This document shows positions 1 to 9,133 of a stretch of DNA of 64,000 nucleotides, one piece after another. The translations under genes were made by a program, and so were the position numbers. The notes below the pieces were generated by a model. That model had not been told where the DNA came from and made no database searches. It saw nothing but the letters and a program-made list of their open reading frames with translations. Positions within the stretch are counted from its first letter, which is position 1. Each line of letters begins with the position of its first letter. The stretch is from JBKBUF01 sp046290815 (GTDB lineage Bacteria > Bacteroidota > Bacteroidia > Cytophagales > Cytophagaceae), in the NCBI GenBank assembly GCA_046290815.1, contig JBKBUF010000006.1, positions 111,242-175,241 on the forward strand. The letters are read 5' to 3'.

Positions 1-1122
1 AAGTGGCCATCTCAGGCCCAGTCTGTTTTGTACCCATTCAAAATAAGAAACCGTTACGCCTCCTGCATTGGCAAGAATATCCGGTACTACCATAATCCCT
101 TTATTATTGATGATTTCATCAGCATTTGCACTCGTCGGTCCATTTGCACCTTCTACAATTAGCTTAGCACGGATGTTGGGGGCGTTGTGGCTATGAATCA
201 CATCCTCTTTTGCTGCAGGCACAAGCAGGTCGACATGGCAGGTAATAATACCGTCAGGGTCGCCCATCTTTTCAGCTTTGGTATAACCTTCAAGTAAGCC
301 ATTGTTTGAATCTCTGTAGTTTAATGCATCCTGAATATCAATTCCTTTGTCGTTCCAGTACGCACCGCTAATGTCGCTTATTGCTTTAATTTTTACTCCT
401 CTTTCTTCAAGAAGCTTTGCCGCATTGGATCCTACATTTCCAAATCCCTGGATAGCAGCGCTGGTGTGTGTAGGGTTCATTTTAAGGCGCTGCATTGCAG
501 ACAGGGCTGTTACCATTACACCTCTGCCTGTAGCTTCAACCCTGCCAAGCGAACCACCTAAAACCAGCGGCTTGCCGGTAACCACAGCGTTCGTTGTCAT
601 GCCTTTGGCTTTAGAGTATTCATCCATAAGCCAAGCCATTTCCTGCGGACCGGTTCCCATGTCAGGAGCCGGTATATCTCTGTCAGGACCGAAAATGTCC
701 AGCAAAGCAAGGGTATAAGCTCTGGTCAGTCTTTCAATTTCTCCTTTTGACATTGCTCTCGGGTTACATGTTATTCCACCTTTTGCTCCGCCATAAGGAA
801 TATCAACCACAGCACATTTCCAGGTCATCCAGGCAGCAAGTGCTTTTACCTCATCCAGTGTCACCGCCATATCATAACGGATTCCCCCTTTTCCCGGACC
901 GAGAATTGTCGAATGAATAACACGGTATCCTTGAAAAACCTTGATACTTCCGTCATCCATTGTGATAGGAATTGATACTATCACCACTTTCGCAGGATTT
1001 TTCAAAACATTGTATGTTTCATTATCCAAACCCAGGATCTGAGCGGCGTAATCAAACCGTGACATCATGGATTCCAGAGGATTATCTCTGTCTTTAATCG
1101 GTGCTGGTTCTATATATGACAT
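1..1122 (-). CDS. Glu/Leu/Phe/Val dehydrogenase (glutamate dehydrogenase type), 3' end outside window
   Basis: The first 374 codons are present and the rest lies beyond the left edge. The enzyme oxidatively deaminates glutamate (or a related amino acid) to the 2-oxo acid and ammonia with NAD(P). Visible landmarks: the glycine-rich catalytic segment GGAKGGI at about residues 111-117 with the active-site lysine, the segment TGKPLVLGGSLGR near 182, and the dinucleotide-binding GFGNVG at about 226-231. Family members are about 420 residues, so roughly 50 residues are missing by truncation of the window, not of the gene. The ATG at 1122 is the first in frame and gives a normal N-terminus. Coenzyme preference and the exact amino acid cannot be read from the sequence. 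Confidence 0.93.
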   Translation of the reverse strand, partial: MSYIEPAPIKDRDNPLESMMSRFDYAAQILGLDNETYNVLKNPAKVVIVSIPITMDDGSIKVFQGYRVIHSTILGPGKGGIRYDMAVTLDEVKALAAWMTWKCAVVDIPYGGAKGGITCNPRAMSKGEIERLTRAYTLALLDIFGPDRDIPAPDMGTGPQEMAWLMDEYSKAKGMTTNAVVTGKPLVLGGSLGRVEATGRGVMVTALSAMQRLKMNPTHTSAAIQGFGNVGSNAAKLLEERGVKIKAISDISGAYWNDKGIDIQDALNYRDSNNGLLEGYTKAEKMGDPDGIITCHVDLLVPAAKEDVIHSHNAPNIRAKLIVEGANGPTSANADEIINNKGIMVVPDILANAGGVTVSYFEWVQNRLGLRWPL

Positions 1123-1212
1123 AAACTGCTATTTCTTTTTTTACTAAACGGTTTTACGGAAAAGAATTTTATCCGTTAACAAATTTTCCTGATTATGGAA
1201 GATAGAGCAATT

Positions 1213-2052
1213 CTAGGTAAAAAGTTTGATAAATGCTGCAATAAATGGTGAAGCAAGTAACAGTCCGTCAAATCTGTCTAAAAAACCACCATGACCCGGA
1301 ATGGCCTGACTGGAATCTTTGATTGAAAGACTTCTCTTCAGATAGCTTTCTACAAGATCCCCATAGCTGCCTAATACAATTACAATCACGGAAACTATTA
1401 TCCAATGGATTGTATTAAGGTCTTCAATAAAAACTGATAAACCTAAGGCCGTAAACAAACAAAATAATCCCCCACCAATACTTCCTTCCCAGGTTTTTTT
1501 CGGAGAGATACGGAAAAATAGTTTTGTTTTGCCTAATGCCATGCCTGCAATATATCCTCCGATATCGTTTGCCCAGAGAAGGAACAGAATACCTAAAATG
1601 ATTTTAAAATTATATTCATCCTGAAAGAAGGCACTGACATTTAATAGAGCAAAAGGAATGGAAATATAAATAACTCCGAGAAAAGTGAAAGCGATATTCA
1701 CAAAAGGCTTTTCATTTGTTTGAAATAACTCAAAAAGAAAAAGTAAAAACAGGAAAGGTAAAAGAAGATAATAAAAATGGTAGTCAATTACTTTTTTTTC
1801 AATTAGAAAAACCACAGAGAAAATAGATACTCCTGCCAAAATTCCGAATGCTTTATTGGGCTTAATATCTGCCAGCCGCAGAAGGTTATAAAACTCATTA
1901 AGTGTAAAGTAAGTTATGAGGAAAAAGAGAGCAAAATAAGTCCATTCACTGTAACAGATGGAGAATAAGATAATAAAAGCCCCAATCAGCCCTGCTATTA
2001 TTCTTTGTTTGAGGTTTCCCATTCTCCTCAGTTTATCAAGAGGTTTTGACAT
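1213..2052 (-). CDS. cdsA: Phosphatidate cytidylyltransferase CdsA
   Basis: Makes CDP-diacylglycerol from phosphatidic acid and CTP in the inner membrane, the branch point for phospholipid head-group synthesis. The 279-residue protein is almost wholly hydrophobic with about eight membrane segments. The C-terminal family signature is visible at about residues 243-263: S-x-K-D-x-S, then PGHGG, then DRFD. The ATG used adds about ten residues before a second plausible start (MGNLKQ). It is followed in the same direction by the dehydrogenase gene and preceded, 55 bp away, by a CPBP protease gene, so the two membrane genes may be cotranscribed. Confidence 0.93.
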   Translation of the reverse strand: MSKPLDKLRRMGNLKQRIIAGLIGAFIILFSICYSEWTYFALFFLITYFTLNEFYNLLRLADIKPNKAFGILAGVSIFSVVFLIEKKVIDYHFYYLLLPFLFLLFLFELFQTNEKPFVNIAFTFLGVIYISIPFALLNVSAFFQDEYNFKIILGILFLLWANDIGGYIAGMALGKTKLFFRISPKKTWEGSIGGGLFCLFTALGLSVFIEDLNTIHWIIVSVIVIVLGSYGDLVESYLKRSLSIKDSSQAIPGHGGFLDRFDGLLLASPFIAAFIKLFT

Positions 2053-2107
2053 TAAAGTTTTATGGTTTAAAATTTCAATTTACAGAGTTTTCAATTAAAG
2101 CCAAAAA

Positions 2108-3070
2108 TTAAAAATACCGGTGTTCATCTTTAATCTTGTTGGAGAACAACTGCGACTTGTTTTTTCTGAAATAATGCCATATAGAATATAATAATACGAG
2201 ACAGATAATGGAAGAACTGATCACAACGTGTCCGGGTATTGAATCCGGAGATTCAGGGTCAAAGTTGGTTTGCTTCATTTTGTAAAGGTTCATCATGATT
2301 AATGTAGATGCATTATTAAGAAAATGAAGTATCATCGGAATCAATATATTGCCTGACCAGTAATAGAAATATCCGAATAAAACACCAAGTAACAATCTTG
2401 GAAAGAAGCCGAAGAACTGAAAATGTATAAAGCTGAATAAAAATCCTGCTATCCAAATGGCAACATGGGCATTTCTGGTTGCCTGGAAAATTTCATTTTG
2501 TAATATGCCACGAAACAACAACTCTTCTCCGATACCGGGAATAACTGCAACTACAACAAGGATCCAAATCAGGCTGTTTCTTCCCTGAGCGTCTATAAGA
2601 ATGTTGGTCATTTCCTGAGCCATCTGTTCTTTCTTTATCATCCACTGTTCTATTTGTCCCCAGCTTTCAGGTAAATTTATTTGTTTGTTCCATTCAACGA
2701 GGTATGCCAGAGCCGGCATTACCATAAAAAGACATAATGTGGTAAGAATTAAAAATATCGTGAAATCAGGAGTGTTGATAGCAAAGGCCGGCTTAAGATC
2801 TCGTTTTAACGTAATGATATAAATAAAAGGAAATACCAGATAGGCCATAGTAGCGGTGATGCCTTGGATATAAAGCAGAATTTTTTGAGGATCTTCTGAT
2901 GCAGAAATGAACCTCATCAGGTCGCCTTCTGTATTCACTGTAACACCTGTAACCCACTGGGCAATATAGCTTCCGGCAACTAACCCAATGATAAGAATGC
3001 CGAAAAACCTTAGAAACGCCAGAATGCTTTGTCCGGTGGAAGCTAATAAAGAATTGTTTAGGGAATCCAT
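2108..3070 (-). CDS. CPBP family intramembrane metalloprotease
   Basis: A polytopic membrane protein of the CAAX-protease/bacteriocin-processing (Abi, CPBP) superfamily. The diagnostic motifs are all present: EELLFRG with glutamates 182-183 and arginine 187, a conserved histidine at 216 in the segment FSFIHF, and a second histidine at 249 in HFLNN. These residues form the glutamate/histidine active site of the family. The 320 residues carry about seven or eight membrane helices and a soluble insert at about 130-165. Substrate is unknown. The gene is divergent from dusB with an 83-bp gap, and lies just upstream of cdsA. Confidence 0.88.
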   Translation of the reverse strand: MDSLNNSLLASTGQSILAFLRFFGILIIGLVAGSYIAQWVTGVTVNTEGDLMRFISASEDPQKILLYIQGITATMAYLVFPFIYIITLKRDLKPAFAINTPDFTIFLILTTLCLFMVMPALAYLVEWNKQINLPESWGQIEQWMIKKEQMAQEMTNILIDAQGRNSLIWILVVVAVIPGIGEELLFRGILQNEIFQATRNAHVAIWIAGFLFSFIHFQFFGFFPRLLLGVLFGYFYYWSGNILIPMILHFLNNASTLIMMNLYKMKQTNFDPESPDSIPGHVVISSSIICLVLLYSIWHYFRKNKSQLFSNKIKDEHRYF

Positions 3071-3153
3071 TTTCTCCTTTAAATCATGTAAATTTACTAT
3101 AAAATGTATAATTCCCTAGGGTGAATTGAGACTGAAAGAATTAGAAAATTATA

Positions 3154-4143
3154 ATGGTAAAAATTGGTAACATCGATTTAGGCGATTTTCCTCTGCTTCT
3201 TGCACCGATGGAAGACGTAAGTGATCCTCCGTTCAGAGCGGTATGCAAAGACAATGGGGCAGATATGATGTATACAGAATTTATTGCTGCCGAGGGATTG
3301 ATACGTGATGCCGCAAAGAGCAGACAAAAGCTGGATATTTATGACTATGAGAGGCCTATAGGCATTCAAATATTCGGTGATAAAATCGAATCGATGAGAG
3401 AAGCGGCAGCAATTGCGGAAGAAGCCGGCCCTGAATTAGTCGACATCAATTATGGATGTCCGGTAAATAAAGTAGCTTGTAAGGGAGCAGGAGCAGGTAT
3501 TTTACTTGACCTGCCTAAAATGCAGAAGATGACTGAGGAAATTGTAAAGCGATGCAAATTACCTGTTACCGTGAAGACGAGGTTGGGATGGGATGAAAAA
3601 AATATCAAAATACTTGAAGTGGCAAAACGTCTGCAGGATGCGGGCATAAAAGCATTAACCATTCATGCCAGGACGAGATATCAAATGTATAAGGGTGAGG
3701 CGGACTGGTCATGGATTTCCAGGGTTAAGGATCTTCCTGATATTCATATCCCGATTTTCGGAAATGGTGATGTAGACAGCCCTGAGAAGGCCATGGAATA
3801 TAAAAATCGATTTGGTGTGGATGGAATTATGATTGGGAGAGCTGCCATTGGTTATCCCTGGATCTTTAACGAAATCAAACATTATTTCAAAACTGGAGAA
3901 GTCTTGCCATCCCCGGGGATAGATGAAAGAATCAGGGTATGCCTGAAGCATTTGGAAAGATCTGTGGAGTGGAAGGGCCCTAAGACCGGAATATTTGAGA
4001 TGCGTATGCATTACACAAATTACTTCAGAGGATTCAATAATTTTAAACCTTACAGACAGAGGCTGGTACAAGCAGGTTCCATTGAGGAAGTGACTGATAT
4101 ACTGGAAGAAATCAGAAAAGAATTCTCGGAAGTTGAAGCATAA
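3154..4143 (+). CDS. dusB: tRNA-dihydrouridine synthase (DusB family)
   Basis: Flavoenzyme that reduces specific uridines in tRNA to dihydrouridine. The FMN-binding TIM barrel is intact: APMEDVSDPPFR near residue 17, NYGCPVNKV at 99-107 with the catalytic cysteine (Cys102), then the phosphate-binding loops FGNGDV and GIMIGRAAIG. The 329-residue length is normal. In Bacteroidota usually only one Dus protein is encoded, so this may be the sole dihydrouridine synthase, but that is an inference. It stands alone between divergent and convergent neighbours, with a terminator about 130 bp after the stop. Confidence 0.95.
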   Translation: MVKIGNIDLGDFPLLLAPMEDVSDPPFRAVCKDNGADMMYTEFIAAEGLIRDAAKSRQKLDIYDYERPIGIQIFGDKIESMREAAAIAEEAGPELVDINYGCPVNKVACKGAGAGILLDLPKMQKMTEEIVKRCKLPVTVKTRLGWDEKNIKILEVAKRLQDAGIKALTIHARTRYQMYKGEADWSWISRVKDLPDIHIPIFGNGDVDSPEKAMEYKNRFGVDGIMIGRAAIGYPWIFNEIKHYFKTGEVLPSPGIDERIRVCLKHLERSVEWKGPKTGIFEMRMHYTNYFRGFNNFKPYRQRLVQAGSIEEVTDILEEIRKEFSEVEA

Positions 4144-4271
4144 AAGCTAAGAATTGTTAAAAATGGGTAAAAGTTTTTCAAAAAATTTTAAAACTGATAC
4201 AACCTTTTACCAAAAAATAGGATCTTAGTGCCAATTAATTTTATTTAAAATTAATTAATAGGGAGTTTTCG

Positions 4272-4307
4272 ACCTGGTCAAGGGAGTTTGACCAGGTTTT
4301 TTTATTT
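4272..4307 (+). terminator. Rho-independent terminator
   Basis: Perfect 10-bp stem, ACCTGGTCAA pairing with TTGACCAGGT, followed by seven T residues. It ends rightward transcription. It lies about 130 bp beyond the dusB stop, so it ends either a long dusB 3' leader or a separate small transcript. Confidence 0.85.
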
Positions 4308-4322
4308 CTTGGCATCGGGAGC

Positions 4323-4910
4323 CTAACCGTTAATTGCAATCACCTCTGTGATTTCCGGTATCATTTTCTTGAGAAGGTTTTCGATACCAGCTTTCAGAGT
4401 AATGGTGGAGGAAGGACAGCCACTGCATGATCCCTGAAGTTCCACTTTCACAATTCCGTCTTCAAAAGAATGGAAATTAATAGCACCGCCATCTTGTTCA
4501 ACGGCGGGGCGGATGTATTCATCAAGCAGAACTTTTATTTTGCTTACGATTTCAGAATCTCCTTCCGTAGCTGAAATTGCAGCATCATTGGCTGGCCATT
4601 TATTCTCTGTAAAGAGAGGCTTTTCTTCTTCAAGGTACCCTTTAATCAAAGACTTAAGCATTGGGATAATTTCTTCCCATTCAATGTCATCAGATTTTGT
4701 AATCGTTATAAAGTTGGAAGAAAAAAAGACTCTTTTAACGAAGCTGAAGCGAAACAGATCCTGCGCCAGTGGGCAGTTAATTGCACTTTGCGGATTTGGA
4801 AAATCCACACTTTCCGGTACCAGTAAAAAGTCTACCACGAATTTTAATGAATTCGGGTTTGGATTTGATTCTGTATAAAGATTTATAAATTTTTTTTGAG
4901 CACTTTCCAT
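4323..4910 (-). CDS. NifU/Nfu-family Fe-S cluster carrier
   Basis: Carrier that receives Fe-S clusters and delivers them to client enzymes in the cytoplasm. An N-terminal Nfu_N-type domain (about residues 12-98, beginning after the proline/asparagine segment ESNPNPNSLKF) is joined to a C-terminal NifU-like domain (about 120-190). The cluster-binding CxxC is seen as GSCSGCPSS with Cys162 and Cys165. The domain order matches the Nfu1-like class rather than E. coli NfuA. The ATG at 4910 gives the expected N-terminus. Single gene, convergent with dusB and upstream of the symporter gene. Confidence 0.9.
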   Translation of the reverse strand: MESAQKKFINLYTESNPNPNSLKFVVDFLLVPESVDFPNPQSAINCPLAQDLFRFSFVKRVFFSSNFITITKSDDIEWEEIIPMLKSLIKGYLEEEKPLFTENKWPANDAAISATEGDSEIVSKIKVLLDEYIRPAVEQDGGAINFHSFEDGIVKVELQGSCSGCPSSTITLKAGIENLLKKMIPEITEVIAING

Positions 4911-5004
4911 AAATTTCGAATTGTTTGGCCAACATTAAAAACAACAAGCTATCCAATTTGAGTTCAAACCGGAATGCTTAAAGATACGTTTTTTCATGGA
5001 ATTT

Positions 5005-6309
5005 TTAAAGTTCATTCTTATTCAGGGAGGTTTCTGTGCCTGAAATTACAGCCGCAGCAGTAGCATCACCAGCGACATTTATGACGGTGCGACACATATC
5101 CAGCAGACGATCAGGGGCCATTATGAGAGCAATTCCTTCTAATGGTACACCCGCTCCTTGTAAAACTATTACCAGGGTTATCATACCTGCCCCGGGAATT
5201 CCTGCAGCACCTATTGCGGCAAGTGTGGCTGTAAGTACAATTCCTGCCTGTTGCCAGATGCTAAGGTCAATCCCGAAAGTTTGTGCGATAAAAATAGCAG
5301 CAATGCTTTGATACAATGCAGTACCATCCATATTGATGGTTGTGCCAAGTGGTAAAACGAATCTTGAAATATGTTCGGGTATATGCAGGTGTTTTTCTAC
5401 TCTTTCCATAGTTACCGGAAGCGTCGCAGTACTTGAACTTGAAGAGAAGGCTAATAAAAAGGCCGGGCGCATGGATTTGTAAAAATCTTTTATTCGGACT
5501 TTAGAAAAAGTTATCAGTAGTACAGGATAGAAACCAAATAATATTATTAGCAATCCAACTAATACCGTGAGGCAATACCAAAGTAATGTCAGTAAAAGTT
5601 GACCGGCACCTGAGGGATCATTTCCAGATGACTCTATAACCACTGAAGCCACCAGTGCAAATACACCTAAGGGTGCAAACTTCATTACTAAAGTTACCAG
5701 TTTAATGAGTACTTCATTTGTTCCCGAAAAGAATGCTGTGACTGTTCCGGTCTTTTCTCTTCCAGTTCCGGATAATGCAATCCCGAACAGCAAGGAGAAT
5801 ACAACTATTTGAAGCATGGCAGAATTATCAGAGGAAGCCTGAAAAATGTTTCTGGGAAATGCATTCACCAGTGGATCCAAGGGGCCACCTTGAGTAGCTT
5901 CTTTTTTCTTAACAGTAGCTTCTGCTCCTTCTGAAAATTTAGCAAGCAGTTCCTGTTTAATTTCCGGGGTAATCTGGTCACCAGGTTGAATAACATTAGA
6001 TAAAAATAAGCCAAGTATTGTTGCAATTAATCCGGTTAGGATAAAAAGTGATATCGTTTTACCTCCTATTCGTGTTAATGTACTGATATCAGTAATATTC
6101 GCAATTCCGGTAATAAGTGAGGAAATAATAAGAGGGACAGCCATCATTTGCAGCAGGCTTAAGAAAATTTGTCCGAAAGGCTTAATGTATTGAAGTGATA
6201 TTTCAGTTCCTGAAGTCCAGTCAATAGCAACAAATGCCCATATCAGTCCCATGGCCATTGCAGAGATTATCTGGATATGGAGTGGAAGCCTGAATACTTT
6301 TCTAAACAT
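5005..6309 (-). CDS. Dicarboxylate/amino acid:cation symporter (DAACS family)
   Basis: Inner-membrane transporter of the GltP/DctA/GLT family that takes up acidic amino acids or C4-dicarboxylates with sodium or protons. The family hallmarks are visible in the C-terminal half: a serine-rich re-entrant loop (SSSSSTATLPVT), and the unwound helix motif NMDGTALYQ that forms part of the substrate site. A small hydrophilic insert at about residues 115-150 (rich in Lys, Glu, Gln and Gly) interrupts the early helices. Length of 434 is typical. Substrate (glutamate, aspartate or succinate) cannot be assigned from these motifs. Confidence 0.9.
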   Translation of the reverse strand: MFRKVFRLPLHIQIISAMAMGLIWAFVAIDWTSGTEISLQYIKPFGQIFLSLLQMMAVPLIISSLITGIANITDISTLTRIGGKTISLFILTGLIATILGLFLSNVIQPGDQITPEIKQELLAKFSEGAEATVKKKEATQGGPLDPLVNAFPRNIFQASSDNSAMLQIVVFSLLFGIALSGTGREKTGTVTAFFSGTNEVLIKLVTLVMKFAPLGVFALVASVVIESSGNDPSGAGQLLLTLLWYCLTVLVGLLIILFGFYPVLLITFSKVRIKDFYKSMRPAFLLAFSSSSSTATLPVTMERVEKHLHIPEHISRFVLPLGTTINMDGTALYQSIAAIFIAQTFGIDLSIWQQAGIVLTATLAAIGAAGIPGAGMITLVIVLQGAGVPLEGIALIMAPDRLLDMCRTVINVAGDATAAAVISGTETSLNKNEL

Positions 6310-6333
6310 CTACATTGATAGAATAAGTAACCC

Positions 6334-7410
6334 TTATAATTTGATTACTTTATTTCTGAGATAAAAATCTGCCAGTACAAGAGCGGCCATTGCCTCGACA
6401 ATAGGGACAGCTCTTGGGACCACACAAGGGTCATGCCTGCCTTTGCCTGAAACCACTGTTGCATCTCCTTCTGTATTGATGCTTTCCTGATCTTTCATTA
6501 TTGTGGCTACCGGCTTAAATGCAACCCTAAAATAAATATCTTCTCCGTTTGAAATGCCACCCTGGACTCCGCCTGAAAAGTTGGTTTTTGTATGGACTTT
6601 ATCGCCCTCTTTAATGAAGATATCATTATGCTGTGATCCATACATAGCTACGCCGTCAAATCCGCTACCATATTCAAAACCTTTCACCGCATTGATGCTT
6701 AACATTGCTTTTCCTAGTTCAGCATGCAATTTGTCAAAGACCGGTTCACCCAATCCAACTGGAGTATTAGATATTACGCAGGAAACTACTCCACCGACAG
6801 TGTCAGCATTTTTTCGGGTCTGATCTATGAAGTCAATCATTTTTTCAGCCATATCAGCATCCGGACACCTTACAATGTTGTCTTCAATTGAATTGAAATT
6901 TAAACTTTTGTAATCCTTTTCAAGCTTAAGTGGTCCTACCTGAGATACATAAGCATTTATGGTGATCCTAAGTCGGGATAGCAATGTTTTGGCTATGGCT
7001 CCCGCAGCCACTCTTGCGAGAGTTTCCCTGGCAGAACTTCTTCCTCCTCCGCGATAGTCTCTGATTCCGTATTTTTCATGATAGGTAAAGTCAGCATGGG
7101 AGGGACGGAATTTCTCCGCAATGTGAGAATAGTCTTTGCTCCTCTGGTCTGCATTTCTTACCATCATGGCAATAGGTGTACCGGTACTTTTTCCCTCAAA
7201 AACCCCGCTAAGTATTTCTATGGTATCTTCTTCTTTTCTTTGCGTGGTGATTTTTGATTGCCCGGGTTTTCTCCTGGCAAGCTCTTTTTGAATAAACTCA
7301 AGATCAATATCCAATCCCGCAGGGCATCCGTCTAAAATTACCCCAACAGCCGGCCCATGTGATTCTCCAAATGTGGTAATCTTAAATAACTTTCCGTAAC
7401 TATTACTCAT
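6334..7410 (-). CDS. aroC: Chorismate synthase
   Basis: Last step of the shikimate pathway: converts 5-enolpyruvylshikimate-3-phosphate to chorismate, needing reduced FMN. Family signatures are intact: FGESHGPAVGVILDG at the N-terminus, the RGGGRSSARET flavin/substrate segment near residue 120, and a conserved C-terminal segment GRHDPCVVPRAVPI. The 358 residues match the family. Its ATG overlaps the stop of the upstream BatD-like gene by four bases, so translation is probably coupled although the functions look unrelated. Confidence 0.97.
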   Translation of the reverse strand: MSNSYGKLFKITTFGESHGPAVGVILDGCPAGLDIDLEFIQKELARRKPGQSKITTQRKEEDTIEILSGVFEGKSTGTPIAMMVRNADQRSKDYSHIAEKFRPSHADFTYHEKYGIRDYRGGGRSSARETLARVAAGAIAKTLLSRLRITINAYVSQVGPLKLEKDYKSLNFNSIEDNIVRCPDADMAEKMIDFIDQTRKNADTVGGVVSCVISNTPVGLGEPVFDKLHAELGKAMLSINAVKGFEYGSGFDGVAMYGSQHNDIFIKEGDKVHTKTNFSGGVQGGISNGEDIYFRVAFKPVATIMKDQESINTEGDATVVSGKGRHDPCVVPRAVPIVEAMAALVLADFYLRNKVIKL

Positions 7411-8777
7411 TTTTTCAAAATTAAAATTACTGTAGTAAGCAAAAGAAAAAGAATGATAAGGTTAGATACAAAATTAGTAAAATCGTCCTTTTGTCGGAAC
7501 CGTATTTTATTGCTTACATTTCCTGTCAAAGAATAAAATGAATCTTCATCAGGACTTGAAATATAAGTGTTTTTTTTGCTTTCTCCTTTTACAGGTATAA
7601 TAATTTTTGATCGCAAAGTATCAGTTCTTTGTTTTTCAGTATTAAAATAACTCCAGAACAATTCATTGCTTAATGAATGTTGTCCGGGTTCCCTTGCCAC
7701 CATCTGATATTTAAATGTTTTAACATACCTGAATCCGTTTTTATCCGATATAAAGGAGGATGTAATTTTTGGAGGATAAAATTCCAGATTGTTAATTTCA
7801 GAAGGGTTTACCGGCATCAACAGAGAAGGATTAAAATCTCCTGAAAACTCAATTTCATAAGTAAAAGCTTTACCAACGGTAATTTTGGAAGGATAAAACT
7901 TTTCCAGGAATGTTATTTTTCCTGCAGGTAAAAGTGCTTCACCGTCTTGGTTTGCGAGTTTGATTTCAAGTGCATCAGAATGAAAGTTCTGAACAAAACC
8001 TTCTCTGCTGATATGAGATGAATGCTTTGAAGTTTTATAAGCAAGCAATTTAAAGTAAAATGAAGGGATCACAATTTTATCGGAGGACAATGGGAATATG
8101 ACTTGTTTAAGGAAGGTGAATCTCCTGTAATTTTTGTCATTTAATGTTATAGTATCTGATTCCAACCCACGAAATTCAGACAGCTGGTCAAACCAGCAAT
8201 TGCATTGTTTCAATTTGCTGTTTATTAAAGCTATTTGGTCTTCAAGGTCAATGAAGTTAAATTCATTTTTGCTCTCTGAAGAGAGGAGTAAAGATGCCGT
8301 AACAAGAAATCCTTCTCCTACTATTAATTTCTTTTTGGATGCTGTTATGGAAAAAAATCCTTCTACCGGAAATGATTCATAGTTTTCTTCCTCTTTAGTT
8401 TCCTTTGCAGAAATATTAGTGCCACTAACTTTGATTTTTATTCCCTCAAATACATATAGCTTGCCGTTAATAAGGATTCGGAATTCTTTTAACTCAAATA
8501 ATCCTTCTTTCCTGGATTGGTAATTTTGCTCAATAATGAATCTTTTTTCTTCTTTTTTGAAATAGGTATTTCTTTTGACTAGATCAGGAATTTCAGGGAA
8601 ATGTCCAATTTCTTTCTTTTTTTCATCAGGCATATTGATGGTAATGGTAAAAAGATCATTAACCTGGATATTAGATTTTGAATAATGGATTTTTATTTCC
8701 TGTGGAAAAGCTGCAGAACCGATGAACAGGAAGATTATGGTTACAAAAACTTGAAAAGTATTTGATTTAAAAAGCAT
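7407..8777 (-). CDS. BatD-like exported protein with C-terminal membrane anchor
   Basis: Resembles the BatD family of the Bacteroidota aerotolerance (Bat) cluster: an N-terminal signal peptide (residues about 1-25, ending near FPQE), a long beta-sandwich-like ectodomain with the recognisable order FxIxINMPD...FPEIPDLVKR...YFKKEEKRFIIEQNY early on, and a single C-terminal membrane helix at about 435-453. It should face the periplasm. Unlike classical batD it has no neighbouring VWA (BatA/BatB) or TPR genes; instead it is translationally coupled to aroC. Exact function is not known. Similarity is by pattern recognition, not alignment. Confidence 0.7.
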   Translation of the reverse strand: MLFKSNTFQVFVTIIFLFIGSAAFPQEIKIHYSKSNIQVNDLFTITINMPDEKKKEIGHFPEIPDLVKRNTYFKKEEKRFIIEQNYQSRKEGLFELKEFRILINGKLYVFEGIKIKVSGTNISAKETKEEENYESFPVEGFFSITASKKKLIVGEGFLVTASLLLSSESKNEFNFIDLEDQIALINSKLKQCNCWFDQLSEFRGLESDTITLNDKNYRRFTFLKQVIFPLSSDKIVIPSFYFKLLAYKTSKHSSHISREGFVQNFHSDALEIKLANQDGEALLPAGKITFLEKFYPSKITVGKAFTYEIEFSGDFNPSLLMPVNPSEINNLEFYPPKITSSFISDKNGFRYVKTFKYQMVAREPGQHSLSNELFWSYFNTEKQRTDTLRSKIIIPVKGESKKNTYISSPDEDSFYSLTGNVSNKIRFRQKDDFTNFVSNLIILFLLLTTVILILKK

Positions 8778-8947
8778 TAATGCAATAAAATCTGGTTTTT
8801 TAACATTATATTGAAAGATAAAAGTAAGTTTTTAATTCGATTTTTAAACAATTTGACCTGTTCGGCGTAATAATAACTTAGTTGATACTGCTATATTACG
8901 TGTAAGCTTTCAATTATTTTTGATCATAAAACCTTAACCTACAAATT

Positions 8948-9133
8948 ATGCTAGATTACGTAAAATTAATTCTGCAAAAAGTTAGTTTTGATCAACATCT
9001 CTTTGAAAAGGAATTAAGGAAAAGCATGAGAGATTTAATTGCTGATGAACTGAAGGAACTAAAACAATGGTGTTACGAAAATTTTGGTGCTAAACATGGC
9101 CCAATATTAAACCGTTGTTTCTCTACAGTTTAA
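8948..9133 (+). CDS. Small conserved hypothetical protein (61 aa)
   Basis: A short, charged, probably helical protein with no signal peptide. It has the character of a real gene: in-frame ATG, a balanced amphipathic composition, and a near-consensus -7 element (TATTTTTG at 8915-8922) about 26 bp ahead of the start. I recall similar small proteins in other Cytophagales, with the same order of acidic/basic helices and a W-C-Y motif, but cannot confirm this here. Its stop overlaps the stop of queG on the opposite strand by four bases (convergent). No function can be given. Confidence 0.6.
   Translation: MLDYVKLILQKVSFDQHLFEKELRKSMRDLIADELKELKQWCYENFGAKHGPILNRCFSTV

Noticed and set aside
347..718. 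123-residue open frame opposite the dehydrogenase
   Set aside because: It is a shadow of a strongly conserved gene.
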